The notes beneath the pieces were generated by a model, which saw only the letters and a program-made list of their open reading frames with translations, ran no database searches and was not told the origin of the DNA. A stretch of 64,000 nucleotides of DNA from Branchiostoma floridae (taxonomy: Eukaryota > Chordata > Leptocardii > Amphioxiformes > Branchiostomatidae): NCBI RefSeq assembly GCF_000003815.2, contig NC_049983.1, forward strand, positions 18,553,231-18,617,230, written 5' to 3'. Made by a program: the position numbers and the translations under genes. This document shows, in pieces, positions 22,955 to 34,148 of this stretch (its first letter is position 1; every line of letters begins with the position of its first letter).

Positions 22955-25900
22955 ATGAATAACCAGGACAGGCAGGAGTGTTACAGGTGCCACGAGATTG
23001 GCCACTATGCCAGGGAATGTCCCACTGAAGGCGGTGGACCCAGACGTGGCGGCTACTCGTCACGCGGCGGCCGTGGCGGCGGCGGCCGTGGCAGGCGCCC
23101 AGATCAGGGTCAGTTGTTGTTTTTTTGCTTGAAAATTCTGGTGGTGGTCTAATGTCCCACCACTAGGGCTGGGTTCCGGTACAGAAACTTAAGGTCCAGG
23201 TTCAGTTCAGGTCCAGAGGTTCAGGTCCAGAGGATCAGGTCCAGGTCCGGACCTGAACCTGGACCTGATTCAGTATGTGAAAACTTGTGAATGGACAAAA
23301 TTCAAAACAATGGTCCATTTCACTGGAAAGAAATCTGTAAATCTATTCGACTCCAACTGGCATTTTAAACCCTACAAGGCTAACTGCGTCTGTACGATAA
23401 GCTATAAACCTTGGTAGAAACGACTATAGACTCAACGCTACTTTGCTCTTGCTATTCTCAAAAAACCTGTGAATGCCCGATCATACAATCTATTCATTTT
23501 CCAAAAGATCCAACATCCAGTCCACCAAATTTTTTCAGGTCTGGTTTTTCCGGACCGGTCCAATAAGAAAAACCGGTTTTGTACGGGTACACTGTACCGG
23601 TACCCAGCCCTACCCACCACCATTGTATACAATATTGACATATCACGTACAGTCCTGACACAGCCCGCGCAATGTNNNNNNNNNNNNNNNNNNNNNNNNN
23701 NNNNNNNNNNNNNNNNNNNNNNNNNNNNNNNNNNNNNNNNNNNNNNNNNNNNNNNNNNNNNNNNNNNNNNNNNNNNNNNNNNNNNNNNNNNNNNNNNNNN
23801 NNNNNNNNNNNNNNNNNNNNNNNNNNNNNNNNNNNNNNNNNNNNNNNNNNNNNNNNNNNNNNNNNNNNNNNNNNNNNNNNNNNNNNNNNNNNNNNNNNNN
23901 NNNNNNNNNNNNNNNNNNNNNNNNNNNNNNNNNNNNNNNNNNNNNNNNNNNNNNNNNNNNNNNNNNNNNNNNNNNNNNNNNNNNNNNNNNNNNNNNNNNN
24001 NNNNNNNNNNNNNNNNNNNNNNNNNNNNNNNNNNNNNNNNNNNNNNNNNNNNNNNNNNNNNNNNNNNNNNNNNNNNNNNNNNNNNNNNNNNNNNNNNNNN
24101 NNNNNNNNNNNNNNNNNNNNNNNNNNNNNNNNNNNNNNNNNNNNNNNNNNNNNNNNNNNNNNNNNNNNNNNNNNNNNNNNNNNNNNNNNNNNNNNNNNNN
24201 NNNNTTGTTATTGTTATTGGAGTTGGCCGACTACTCTCTCTTAGCAGCCGGGGGCTGAATTGCGAAGAGCTTACAATAGGTAGTGCTGCGTACCGAAGCT
24301 CACATTCCGGTTCAGGTCTGGACTCGAGTCCAGAAATTCCGGTTCCGGTCTGGACTTATAAATTCGTTTTATGACGGCCGCTAAATTTGCTCTATGCGAG
24401 GTCCCCCAGCGTATCTGGCGACCGCGACCACCCCTCAACTGGGCCGCATGCGATAAAAAATATTGCCGAAGACGACTGCGTCATTTTCAAAGGTCTAGCA
24501 TCGATTTTTAATGATAACTGTCGGGAAATCACGGTAAAATACGGCTTTTTCAGCTTGTGTTTTGACGGCCCGAAATATTAGCATGGCCCTTGCGAGGTTA
24601 ATACAAGGTCAAATTTCTCCATTTTCAGAAGGTATGGGACTTCAAAACCCATACCAGGAGATAAACAAAATCACAGACGTTATTTTCATGGGTAATATCA
24701 CTTAAGTGAACCAGTCATTTTTGCCGCGTTGTCGGATGTTGAAAGAAGGTTCCGGTGGCGCGACCGTGTGCTAATAGCCCGTTCGTGGTGGTAGGACTAT
24801 TTATGTATTTTTTCGGGCCTGTTGGCTGCTGTTAATAAAGAAACATAGGTATCTTCCATGATGATACTAGTATACAACAAGAAAGACATTTCCAGTTTTC
24901 CAGAAAACCGGTTTTCGACCTTCTGAACCCATTACCTCTGGGGCCTGGGTCAAACACTTTACCGATTGCGCTACCTGATGCCACATGATGCATGCCTTTC
25001 TATCCCACAGATCGCTGCTACAGGTGTAACCAGAAGGGACACATTGCCCGTGACTGTCCGTTACCTGATGGTAAGGCTTACTGAAGGGAAAAGCTTCTTG
25101 TTTTCTGTGGAATGTTTTTAGTATTACATATGGGGGATTGAATAGAATGTCAGGCATCTCTACATTGTGGTTAAAATGTAGGGGTTAAGAGATCAAAAAG
25201 CATAAAATACTGTTAGAAATATATGTTTGTTGCAGGTGCATATGCAATGCCATTACAGTCTCTAAATTGCAAGAAAATCCTATCTAGCATGGAAGCTCAT
25301 GTGTTGGTAGTGATCATAGTGCGATGCTAAACTTTCTTCAAACACAATGGTATACACTGAAATTTTGAACGACAACTACCACCTTCATGGTCATTATTGA
25401 TCCTAACATCCCTGTCACATAGGGAAAATTGATCGGGCGATGATACTGCGGCAATTGCTCGAGCCTCGCTTATAACAATAACTTTATTGAACAACAATTG
25501 TACAAGGTACAAACATGAAACAGATCTGTTGTGATTTGTGAAACTCGCATAATAGACTTTTTTCATCAGCAAATAGTATATAGCATCATCTGACTCTGTT
25601 TTACCATTACAGATGTGTGCTACAACTGCAAGGAGTCGGGCCACATCGCCCGCAAATGCCCCAACCAGACATCTGATGAGCGTAAGTGATGAATTTGTGC
25701 AAACTTTGTTACATGGTAGAGGGTGAAAGAAGGTTTTTGTGATGATATAAGCTCCCCATTGAAACAATTCTGCTCATTTACTGTGCCATTAACTGCAAAT
25801 GGAGAAGGTAACATAAAAACCAAGATTTAAGGTAAGGTTGCTTCGGAAAGGATTGCATAAGATTGTGAGAGACTGAAGCCATGAAATACAAAACCTGGAG

Positions 25901-28900
25901 GAGAAAAGTACCAAATGAAAAAAAGACATTAATTACCAGGACATTTACTTACATATACAGAAGCAGTTTGTGCTGTTCACATTTGGATAGGGTTGGAAAC
26001 GCCAGTGGGAGTCAGACGCTCCACCAAACCTGACCAAACCTGATTCATTTGTTGCAAAATGGACCGTTGTTTCGTTTATTGTCCATTCACAAGTTTTCAC
26101 AGACAACCAGGTTCGGACTTGAACTGGACCTGAATTGTCTGTACTGGTACCCACCCCTGATACGGATGATTGACCAGAGTTTTATGATGTCATAGCCTGC
26201 TGCTACTCCTGTGGGGAGCCTGGGCACATCGCCCGTAGATGCACCAACAACTCGCAGGAGTGCTACAACTGTGGGGTTGTGGGGCACTTGGCCCGTGACT
26301 GCCCCAGTGGAGGCGAGCGGCAGCGTCGCAGCACCGACACCCGTAGCTGCTACAACTGTGGAGAGACCGGCCACATTTCGAAGGAGTGCCCCGAGGCGAA
26401 GGTCCCTGGCAAGTGCTTCAAGTAAGGAGTCTTCTCTCACCTCCAATCTTGGCAGAAAGTATACAGAATGAAATGGGTTGCTGTTGATATTGAGGAAGAA
26501 CTTATCTCATAAAAAAGTACAAAACTTTTCAATAGTGAAACAGGCACTGTAAAGTAAAGCTTCTGGCAGGAAAAGTTTGAAGGGCTGAGAATGAAAATGG
26601 CATGCCTCAATAAATGTTACAGTGGGACAATATGGATGCAAGCCCTTTGCAGTTAGACTTTTTCAGGAATTACTTCGGGCAGGTTGTAAAGAAAAGGAAA
26701 TTTGCCCTCGTGTCAGGAAGACAGAAACTCATCTGTCAATGCAAAAGTCTGCTAGTTACGTTAGGATTAATGGAGTAATTAGACTTGTACCTGTCAGTTA
26801 TAATGAACTGAAAAATGCACAGTAGCACATGATACAAATTGATAACCCAAGTAGTTGAGGTTAAAACATCACATTTTTTGTTGCCTTTGGGTTGGAAATG
26901 AAGAGTTTCAAAGACATTTGCGAATACAGTTTACTGAATGGAACTAAACCTGTTGATCGCTTGGTGCCACAACCATGGAAGTGCTTTGTGACGATTTAAT
27001 CAAAAGTTATATAGATACAGATCTAGATTATAAGAGGGTGACTCGTCTTGTGAAAGATGAAGATATGCTAACCTGTTACAGAATAGGACATAAGGTATAA
27101 GGTAACCTAATGAATTGAACAGAATCAGCCGCATGGCTCTAGAAATGAAAAGTTATTTTTTAATGGAAGAAATACTACAAGTACAACAAAAAAGAATCCT
27201 AAATCTATGTAGCCCCCTCCCCTATAGCTTATCCTAGTGTGTAAAAAAACAATATTATCATTCTGTCTTGGTTCCGTAGGTGCAACGAACTCGGACACTT
27301 TGCCCGTGAGTGCGATAAAGAGGAACAAGAACAGGTGAAGACAACTTCATCCGTGCTCAGTACAGGAAACTTGTCCTGCAGGCCAAATGTGGTTCATTAA
27401 GGCATATGGCAAGAGTGAAAGCTGGCTCATGGTTTGAAATGTGCATGCATGGTGATGCTTTGCGGGTGATTTGTCAAAGTTGAAGGCCAGGGAGACAAAG
27501 ACAAACTATGTCAGATCATGTATCAAGCTTGGTCTAGACAGAACTATTTACAAGTCAGGGGCCTTGACCTTTGACTTTGCACATGCTCAGTACAAACTGT
27601 GAACTGACTTATTGTTCCATGTGGCCACTTGGAGCACTTTCCTACTTAAATCCGTATGCTGCAAAGGGGCAGATATACTGCTTGGCAGTGCATATAAATC
27701 TGTTGGGTGATTGAAAATCTGAGAATGATACTGCCCTGTACTACTACAGACCTAGAGCTGAATAAACGGGGGAAAAATACAACTAAAAACTCCCAAATCG
27801 AAGTTGTTACAATTTGCTGCACTACCTAGGAATTCATGTCAACTGCTGAGAATAGAGATTGAACAAAATGGGGGAAAATGCAAATAAAACTTCCAGTTGC
27901 TATTACAGCCTAGCTTTTACGACAAGGTTTAAGGGTTTTCTTTTACACAAGCAGCAAGTCTCACCTGCTTTTGTTTCAATACTGTCTGATAGGCATCAGG
28001 TGGAAAAGAAAACTATATGTTCGACCAAACTGATACAATTATTTTCAGAAGTACCAGGGCTCGAAATTCATTTTTGGGATTAGGTGCACTGGTGCACCCA
28101 ACTTAAGAAATTGGGTGCACCAAAAATTTTTTGTGTGCACCACTTAAATTGAAGTAATAACTTAGTAATAAAACTTAGTTATATAGACATTTTTATTATC
28201 TTTCTAACACTTAGATGTCAAGAATATGATGTATACTAGTATACTTTGATATCTTTACATACGCAACCTAAGAAAATATTTGGGTACACCCTGTGCATCC
28301 ATAGAAAATAATTGGGTGCACAGCTTCAATTTTGGGTGCACATGCACCCAGTATTTCGAGCCCTGAGTACCTATAGGGACAGTTATGTAGGTCCCTAAGA
28401 AGACTTACTGCTTGTGCGACTTGCCTTCATGAACCATGTCTGGCCTGAAAGGCGTTCCAGGGTCCAACAACTTGGACAGTTTAACAGTTTTAACAGTGAG
28501 AGAGTGAGAACAGCTCCAACTAGTTATCATCTTGTTTGTCTTTCCTTCAGTTTGGCTCTTTCACAAAGTGTTCTTTGAGTTTAAATTTGCAATTTTTTTT
28601 TGGGGTGCTCTATTCTTTTTTTTTATCTAACTTTATTTTGTTTCATTAGTCTATTTAAGAAGGTTGGGCAGGTAAAAGAATGCAACATATGTATGGGGAG
28701 GAAAAACATTTACATATCTCTTTAACAAGGAGTTCAGCAAGATTTCACTGGTCTTGGAAGTATGAAGGATGAGTAGTGGCTAGTCAAGAATGTCTGAATA
28801 TTATCTATGTCTTGAAACAGAACAGTTGAATAACGCACTCATCCTATTGCAAAATAACAACAACAACAACATAACATGAAAATGAAGATATTTGATATTC

Positions 28901-30537
28901 AGTGACTCTCATTGCCATTTGGTTGAAACAGTGGAGAGCCCACAAAAATGAAGCAGGGCACAGTTGATGCTGTAGTGTACTGCTAGTCCCAAACTATCCC
29001 TTTCTGGTTTATTCTGTAGTGAGCATGTGACATATATCAGTTCCTGTGTCAGGGCTCGAAATACCACCTGCATATGCAGGTTAGTGCAGAGGTAAAATTG
29101 GAGCTGTGCAGGTACTAGTATTTCTGGTGTCTACCTGCACCAAACCTGCACTGGGTTTTATACATAAATGTCATATGATGTAGGTGTATCTGGATTGTTA
29201 TTAGCTGTGTTGAATGTTGCCACCTATGAAGTACAAATATACAACAGAAAAAAATAGCAATGGTTGCTGAACAATTTCAATATGATCCATACTTCCTAAA
29301 TTCAGTAGTGCAGGTAAAATTTGTCTGGTGCAGAAAAAAGTATTTCAAGCCCTGTGTGTGCTCTTTTGGGCATTTTCCCACTCCCAAATACTCAGCCTAT
29401 CTCAGAAATTAGAGAACCTTTTGTGACCAAACCTTTGACTCAATACTTTTTGGTGTGTCAATAACTTTCAAACCCTCTAAGCTACCTTTGGTGATGGAAG
29501 ATCACATTCTTGGGGTCAGGGTTGGACAAGTCTACTAGTCCGATTGTCCCGGATAAGTGAAAGTGCCCATCGGGCAAGTGTATGACCTAAGACACTTGCC
29601 CGATCGGACAAGTAAAATTTTTCCATGAGATTTTGATATACTTGTTGATTATCACAGATATCGCATCAAGCATTGGTCAACACAGAAAAATAGAGGCAAT
29701 ATTAAAAGAATTCCATTGCTGGATGTGAAAGTACATGACTAGTGAAAATGTTACTTGAATTTTGGGCAAGCGGAAAGTTAGTTCGGGCAAGTAAATTTTG
29801 CATGTACTTGCCCGATAGGACAAGTGAATTTTAGAAAACTTGTTAAACCCTGCGGGGTGGAGTACAGTTGTCAGCTTATAGTGAATGTTGAGCTTTATCC
29901 TCACATGAACACATCATACTCTTAGCCCTCCCAAAGGTCATAAAAAGGTATACACTGTTAAACTAGATGGTATTAACATTAGTTTATAATTATAATTTGT
30001 TCCCTGCCTTAATAGAGCTCTCAGCATTCTGCTCACAATAAGTAGGCACAAAAACATGGTCACAGTGTTGTTATTTGAAGTTATTTTGCTAATATGATTG
30101 TAATATTTCATGTTCAAGGAAAAACATACATGTTCTCAACAAAGCTTAATTCTTATAGAATTTTGTCACACTTTTTGACATTCCTGAAAAGTATTAAGAA
30201 TTATGGCAAAAGTACATATGATGTTCATAGTTAAATTTCTGCAGCCTACAGAAAATTGTGATATTTCCAGACCTTTGGCAGGTCTCTATGAAATTTGTCA
30301 GACTTTTAGATGTTTGAGCCAAAATGTATGACCCAAGTATTGTTTGAAAGCACATCAGAAGAATATCAGTAGCACTATGTAGTCATAGCAAGCAGGAGAT
30401 GGTAACGTCTTCCATTTTTCTGTTCCAGATGTAATGAACCTGGTCATGAGGCACGCAACTGTCCCACCGTCAACTCCAATTGCTATAATTGCGGTGAGCC
30501 CGGGCACTTGGCTCGTGAGTGCTCGTCGGTTGCGTAA
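22955..30537 (+). CDS. CNBP: CNBP-like CCHC zinc-knuckle nucleic-acid-binding protein
   Basis: CNBP (ZNF9) binds single-stranded G-rich DNA and RNA and acts in transcription and translation. Coding exons 22955-23108, 25011-25070, 25613-25681, 26196-26421 and 30429-30537 join in frame (phases 1, 1, 1, 2) into 205 residues ending in TAA. Eight knuckles of the form C-x2-C-x4-H-x4-C are seen: one each in exons 1, 2 and 3, three in exon 4, one split across the last junction ([14 protein letters not shown]), and a final [14 protein letters not shown]. An RGG-rich linker follows the first knuckle, as in vertebrate CNBP, which has seven knuckles and about 177 residues. The start has A at -3. An alternative exon at 27280 changes the C-terminus. 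Introns are full of MITEs, and intron 1 holds a gap. Confidence 0.92.
23164..23612. mobile_element. hAT-like element with perfect 8-bp target duplication
   Basis: The 449-bp element has ends TAGGGCTGGGTTCCGGTACA and, inverted, GTACCGGTACCCAGCCCTA. It is flanked on both sides by CCCACCAC. The 8-bp duplication is the hAT signature. The interior has repeated CAGGTCCAG motifs and no transposase. It lies in CNBP intron 1. Confidence 0.85.
23676..24204. other. CNBP: Assembly gap (529 N)
   Basis: A run of N inside CNBP intron 1. The non-round length suggests an estimated gap size. No coding sequence needs to be in it, because the exons on either side join in frame. Confidence 0.99.
24915..24990 (-). 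repeat. tRNA-derived SINE head, second instance
   Basis: The - strand reads CAGGTAGCGCAATCGGTAAA (A-box-like), later GGGTTCAGAAGG (degraded B box). Spacing is tRNA-like, but the B box is imperfect. It lies about 20 bp before CNBP exon 25011. Confidence 0.45.
25466..25520 (-). mobile_element. LINE 3'-tail-like fragment
   Basis: On the - strand the sequence reads TTGTACCTTGTACAATTGTT followed by CAATAAAGTTATTGTTAT. That resembles the 3' ends of CR1/L2-type retroposons in invertebrates. A similar fragment lies at 34036. Confidence 0.5.
26020..26159. repeat. Right-end fragment related to the 23164 hAT element
   Basis: GGTTCGGACTTGAACTGGACC and the terminal GTACTGGTACCCACCCCT echo the interior and right end of 23164-23612. 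The left end is not recognisable. The fragment ends 36 bp before CNBP exon 26196. Confidence 0.5.
27280..27400 (+). CDS. CNBP: Alternative CNBP knuckle exon (5a)
   Basis: After acceptor TTCCGTAG the sequence completes the same split knuckle as the exon at 30429 ([14 protein letters not shown]), so both exons accept the phase-2 donor at 26421. Two outcomes are possible. Use of the donor at 27334 (CAG|GTGAAG) leaves phase 0, and joining to 30429 then gives ATG TAA, an immediate stop. Reading through instead reaches TAA at 27398-27400 and gives a 209-residue protein lacking the last knuckle. The strong match to the knuckle consensus argues for a used exon. Confidence 0.7.
27424..27610. mobile_element. 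MITE, AAGCTAGTTCA family, decayed copy
   Basis: GGCTCATGGTTTGAAATGTGC on the left and GCACATGCTCAGTACAAACTG on the right are inverted relatives of the family termini. AAAGTTGAAGGCC is shared with the 39121 copy. Confidence 0.5.
28055..28365. mobile_element. MITE with CAGGGCTCGAAAT ends, GTGCACC variant
   Basis: The 311-bp element has perfect 13-bp inverted ends CAGGGCTCGAAAT and ATTTCGAGCCCTG, flanked by AGTAC on both sides. Inside are many GGGTGCAC motifs in both orientations, including the palindrome GGTGCACTGGTGCACC. Confidence 0.85.
29050..29354. mobile_element. MITE with CAGGGCTCGAAAT ends, GCAGGT variant
   Basis: The 305-bp element has ends CAGGGCTCGAAATAC and GTATTTCAAGCCCTG, flanked by TGTGT on both sides. 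The subterminal repeats are ACCTGCA/TGCAGGT, with the palindrome ACCTGCATATGCAGGT. Termini match the element at 28055 but the internal motif differs. Confidence 0.8.
29517..29852. mobile_element. Inverted-repeat element, CTTGCCCGAT variant
   Basis: The 336-bp element has ends CAGGGTTGGACAAGT and ACTTGTTAAACCCTG. Repeated inverted ACTTGCCCGAT and GGACAAGT motifs fill the termini. A right-end fragment of the same family lies at 60985-61028. Confidence 0.75.
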
Positions 30538-30660
30538 AGATTTCGACCTCTGACTTGGGATCAGCTTTTGGCATCACGGCTTCTACGGACGACCCGCCGC
30601 CCCAAGAGTTGTGGAGGGTGCAGTCGGTATGGCGGAGCTCGCACAACGGAAGTGTATAAG

Positions 30661-30666
30661 AATAAA
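30661..30666 (+). terminator. CNBP: Polyadenylation signal for CNBP
   Basis: Overlapping AATAAATAAA starts 124 bp after the CNBP stop codon, a normal spacing for a short 3' UTR. Confidence 0.75.
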
Positions 30667-30689
30667 TAAACTTACAAACACCTGATGTT

Positions 30690-33600
30690 ATGTTAAACTT
30701 GATTATATGAGCCTCTGTATAATCTCGACAAAATTTTTGTGTAGGGGGAGTGGAGTGGTCAGAGAGCAGCTACTATTTTGCAGTTTGTTGATTGTATTGC
30801 ACCGTTTGGTGCACAATGCACATGGGGAGGTGTGTGCACATGCACTTCACGCATGTGCAGATGCTAACTGCAAAGTGCAGGTGTTACGAGGCGGTGAACC
30901 AACTTAATTTTCACATTTGTGGAGTGAGGGGGAGGGGAGACCCGAAGTTCTCCGGGGTTAGTAGGCTCCTTTGGACCGATGAGGACTTCTGTGGTAGGGT
31001 GGATACTGGAGAAACTTGGCTTGTTTGGACTATTTTTTTATTCTCCACATAGCACATGGGATATTTGGAGTTATAATCTCAGCGGAAGTTGGAAGCTTGG
31101 CCCAGTGGGCCTTATTCCCTCCCAAAGCCACAGAACTCTCATTACTTCAAAGGACGTAGTTGGAAGAATGGCAATCCTTGGTGAGGTTGCATTGCATCAG
31201 CCATTTTCTTTGTGATTGACAGTTTGAAACAGTGGGTATCCTTTGTATCAATAATCCTTTTGAACATTTAAACTGTTATCTTAATAGGTAGTATTTGCAC
31301 CGCTTCAGTTGGCATTTGAACAATTGTGACAACTACATTAGTATTGCCATGGAAAGTTGCATGTGGATTTTGACAAATGCAGTATACTAGTAATTAATTA
31401 CCAATATTTCTACTGTTTTTCCCACCAGCATGAAGCTTAGACAAGTCATTTATTTTCACAATTTATGTAGTGATGGTATGATATGCTTTAGTGATCGTAG
31501 GAGGATAGGTATGAATGTATCACACGTAGAAGTCGAGTATAGTATTCAGTGCAGTCTAGAGCCTTTGTTAAGGAACCGTAATGCTTTAAGGCAACAGTTA
31601 AGACATTTAAGAAGTTGTTACCCCACAAGTTTATACACATGAGTGGTGGAGAGTCAAGAGCACTTTGAGACTGGAGACCTCTGGAGACAATATGCAAAAA
31701 CTTGTTTGACAATCTTTGATGCAAGGGGAAAAACATGTGACCACACAATTGCCAGTCTAGCCTCTTGTTGGCCATGACTTTACTTTTAACCTACTCTTGG
31801 TTTTTATCCAATGCAGATTTTGAAGAGTGGAAAATCCCTCTGGAGGAAGGGGGTTATTACTGTTATATAAATATCAAAAGCTGAAATCCTGTGTAACAAA
31901 CTTTTCTCAACATAAGAAACATAAAATCGAACCAGCAAAAAGATATGTTCTGACTAATCTCTAAGCAGATCTTGCAGTGACATAAGATATAATCATAAGC
32001 TGGAGAAGGTGGCCAATGTAACTGCTAAACTCATTCCCCAGCTTATGATACTATCTTATGCCACCAAGATTATGTTCTGATCATAACGCTTTTTCCAGAT
32101 CATGCTCCCCTTTCTCTTGTTTGCTTTTGCATAGATTGTCTCCAGTGGTCTCTAGTATAATTGTTTCATTCATTTATGGTCTGAGGTAAGGAGACCAGTG
32201 TTTTTGCATTGTAACCATTGAAGTTAGATAACCTCTAGCTTCCTTTGCAGCCTTCCAGGGTGTTGGTGTTTGTTGTGGTTGCAATTTTCAACATCGCAAT
32301 CAGGTTTCTATGCTGAGAAGCTGCTTGAGCTATAAAGTTGTGTTTCCACTTAATCGTTTTTCCTCTTTCTTGTGGAAACACGACCTTTTGGCATAAGAAC
32401 CTTCCTGGATTGAAACTTGACCACGATGATGTTGAAAATCGCCAGTCAGTGCTCCCACCAACAGTTAACACCAGCACCCGTAGAGGACAGCAAAGGATTC
32501 TAGATACCTTGCTGCGGCAGCAGCAGAGTTTCCTAGTACTATTGTTGTGGCAGGAGTAGTGTCAGGAGGCGCCTAGCAGAGAATGCTCCGTACTCAGGAA
32601 AGTTTATCATCTGTGTTTTTCGAACGTGGCTCCCGTGTCGAGCTGAGGAGAACTTCACACGTGTTCTTGTGCCTATCATTACCAATGTATCGGCCTGGCC
32701 TTCTCTGCCATGAGGGCGAGGCTGCTACGTCGGGAGCCATGTTTGAAAGTTGTCTGTTGTGAGGCAGACGAGGGGGTCGCAATTTCAAATGCCTTTTTTT
32801 CCCAGCCTGCCTGAAATGGCGACCCCTGGAGGAAGGAGAGGTGGAAATAAAACAGTTCAGTGCAAATATTTTGTTTGGGGTGATTGGCATGATTTACAAC
32901 AAAGAACTAAAATCTGCATGTGCAATTTGAAATTCGTTTTGTACATGAAATTGCTGTCAAGAATATTAAGAAAATTGCACTTGTAGCCTTGTGACTTCAT
33001 TTTAATTTTCCGTTCACCATATATTTAGAGTTGGCATTATCAAACATGTCCAACCGTTAAATTGTCAGTCATCCCAACAGGCTTTGTTGGCTAACTGTTC
33101 TGGTCAAAGTCTCAGTTTAGCACCCCTGCTGCCAGTCTTGGCCACAGGAAAAAATGGCAGGGGGTGTTAAATTCTACTGTACTAAAGCGGTACACAAAGA
33201 CACTACGGTGTCACTGTCATGTTTGGAGGAGTGTACTAAAGTGCCATGGACAAAACTTTAAAAAAAATCTTGAAGCTACTGTATGTTGGAAGGAGTGTAC
33301 CTGGTGAATTCTGTATCAGAGCTCTTATTTTGTTTACAGAGCACTATTGAGCACAGATTTAAAAGAAAAAATTGTAAATTATTTTTGGACTAGTTTAGCT
33401 GGACACCTATGGAGAGATGGAGGAGCGATAGGATGCAGGTACCGATATTGTAGTTATGTCTGCTTTGCTGGGGAGACCACAAACCTATTTTATATCAATA
33501 AAGTAGGCGTTGGAGGAGCTTGTATTGTCCAGTGTGGGTTTTATGCTTTGTGTGATGATTTGATCTCCGAGCAGATGTAAGGATCTGTTTCAGCAACATT

Positions 33601-34030
33601 TAGTACTCTTTTCGAGGTAAGGCGCAATACCAGTACTAGACAAGACCACTATTGGTACATGTCAATGTTGCAAAAACACAAGACAGAATGACTCAATCCT
33701 TATATAAAATACAAAGCACTCAAGAGAGATGACTTCAGATACATATAGCAACAGCCAACACAGATCTTTGAATAGAACAGCTTGATACAGGTGTAGAAAA
33801 GTGTTCATTCTGCATTAAAATAACATGACTAGAAATTTAATAGTAGGCCAAGGAAATTAAGTATCTTTTCCTTCAAATTAGATTAAGGAAATGAAAAACA
33901 ACATTAGTCAGACAATGTCAGAAAATGTATTTAATGAAGTGGCACTATGGAATTAGGAACATTACCAGGCTTGCAAAAAGACTTGTGTTTTCAATCAAAC
34001 AAACAAACAAATAGTTCTGATATGTTATGA
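30690..34030. other. Spacer, no gene recognised
   Basis: I could not identify a conserved exon on either strand. Open frames are short and have no recognisable motif. A MITE lies at 31976-32064. The stretch 32500-32900 is more GC-rich and CpG-bearing and might hold a non-coding or untranslated exon, but nothing supports that beyond composition. Confidence 0.45.
31976..32064. mobile_element. MITE, CCTACGGT family, short copy
   Basis: CATAAGATATAATCATAAGCTGG on the left pairs with CCAGCTTATGATACTATCTTATG on the right. It keeps the subterminal part of the family but has lost most of the CCTACGG end. Confidence 0.7.
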
Positions 34031-34035
34031 AATAT

Positions 34036-34110
34036 GTAGATAGAACTTTATTGCTCGACATTTGTACATGGTACAAAGTATGGCAATGACTGTTACACAA
34101 AGTACAAAAT
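34036..34110 (-). mobile_element. LINE 3'-tail-like fragment at PEX26 3' end
   Basis: On the - strand the sequence reads TTTGTACCATGTACAAATGT followed by CGAGCAATAAAGTTCTATC. It parallels the fragment at 25466 and contains the AATAAA that serves PEX26. Confidence 0.5.
34047..34052 (-). terminator. PEX26: Polyadenylation signal for PEX26
   Basis: AATAAA on the - strand lies 97 bp after the PEX26 stop codon. Confidence 0.65.
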
Positions 34111-34148
34111 AGGTGTAGAGAATAAGACTATGTGTACAAGTGCCTTTA

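Noticed and set aside
23469-24374. 300-residue open frame across the second gap
   Set aside because: Nearly all of it is N and the flanks are transposon sequence.
25327-25767. 146-residue frame on the - strand
   Set aside because: Runs antisense to CNBP exon 3 and adjacent intron; no recognisable motif.
28381-28400. Possible 8-nt microexon that would restore frame between CNBP 27334 and 30429
   Set aside because: Its donor is weak and the result would break the C-x2-C spacing; direct joining of 26421 to 30429 already gives a perfect knuckle.
32594-32890. 98-residue basic frame on the - strand
   Set aside because: GC-richer local composition, but no homology, splice context or downstream signal; no support for a gene.
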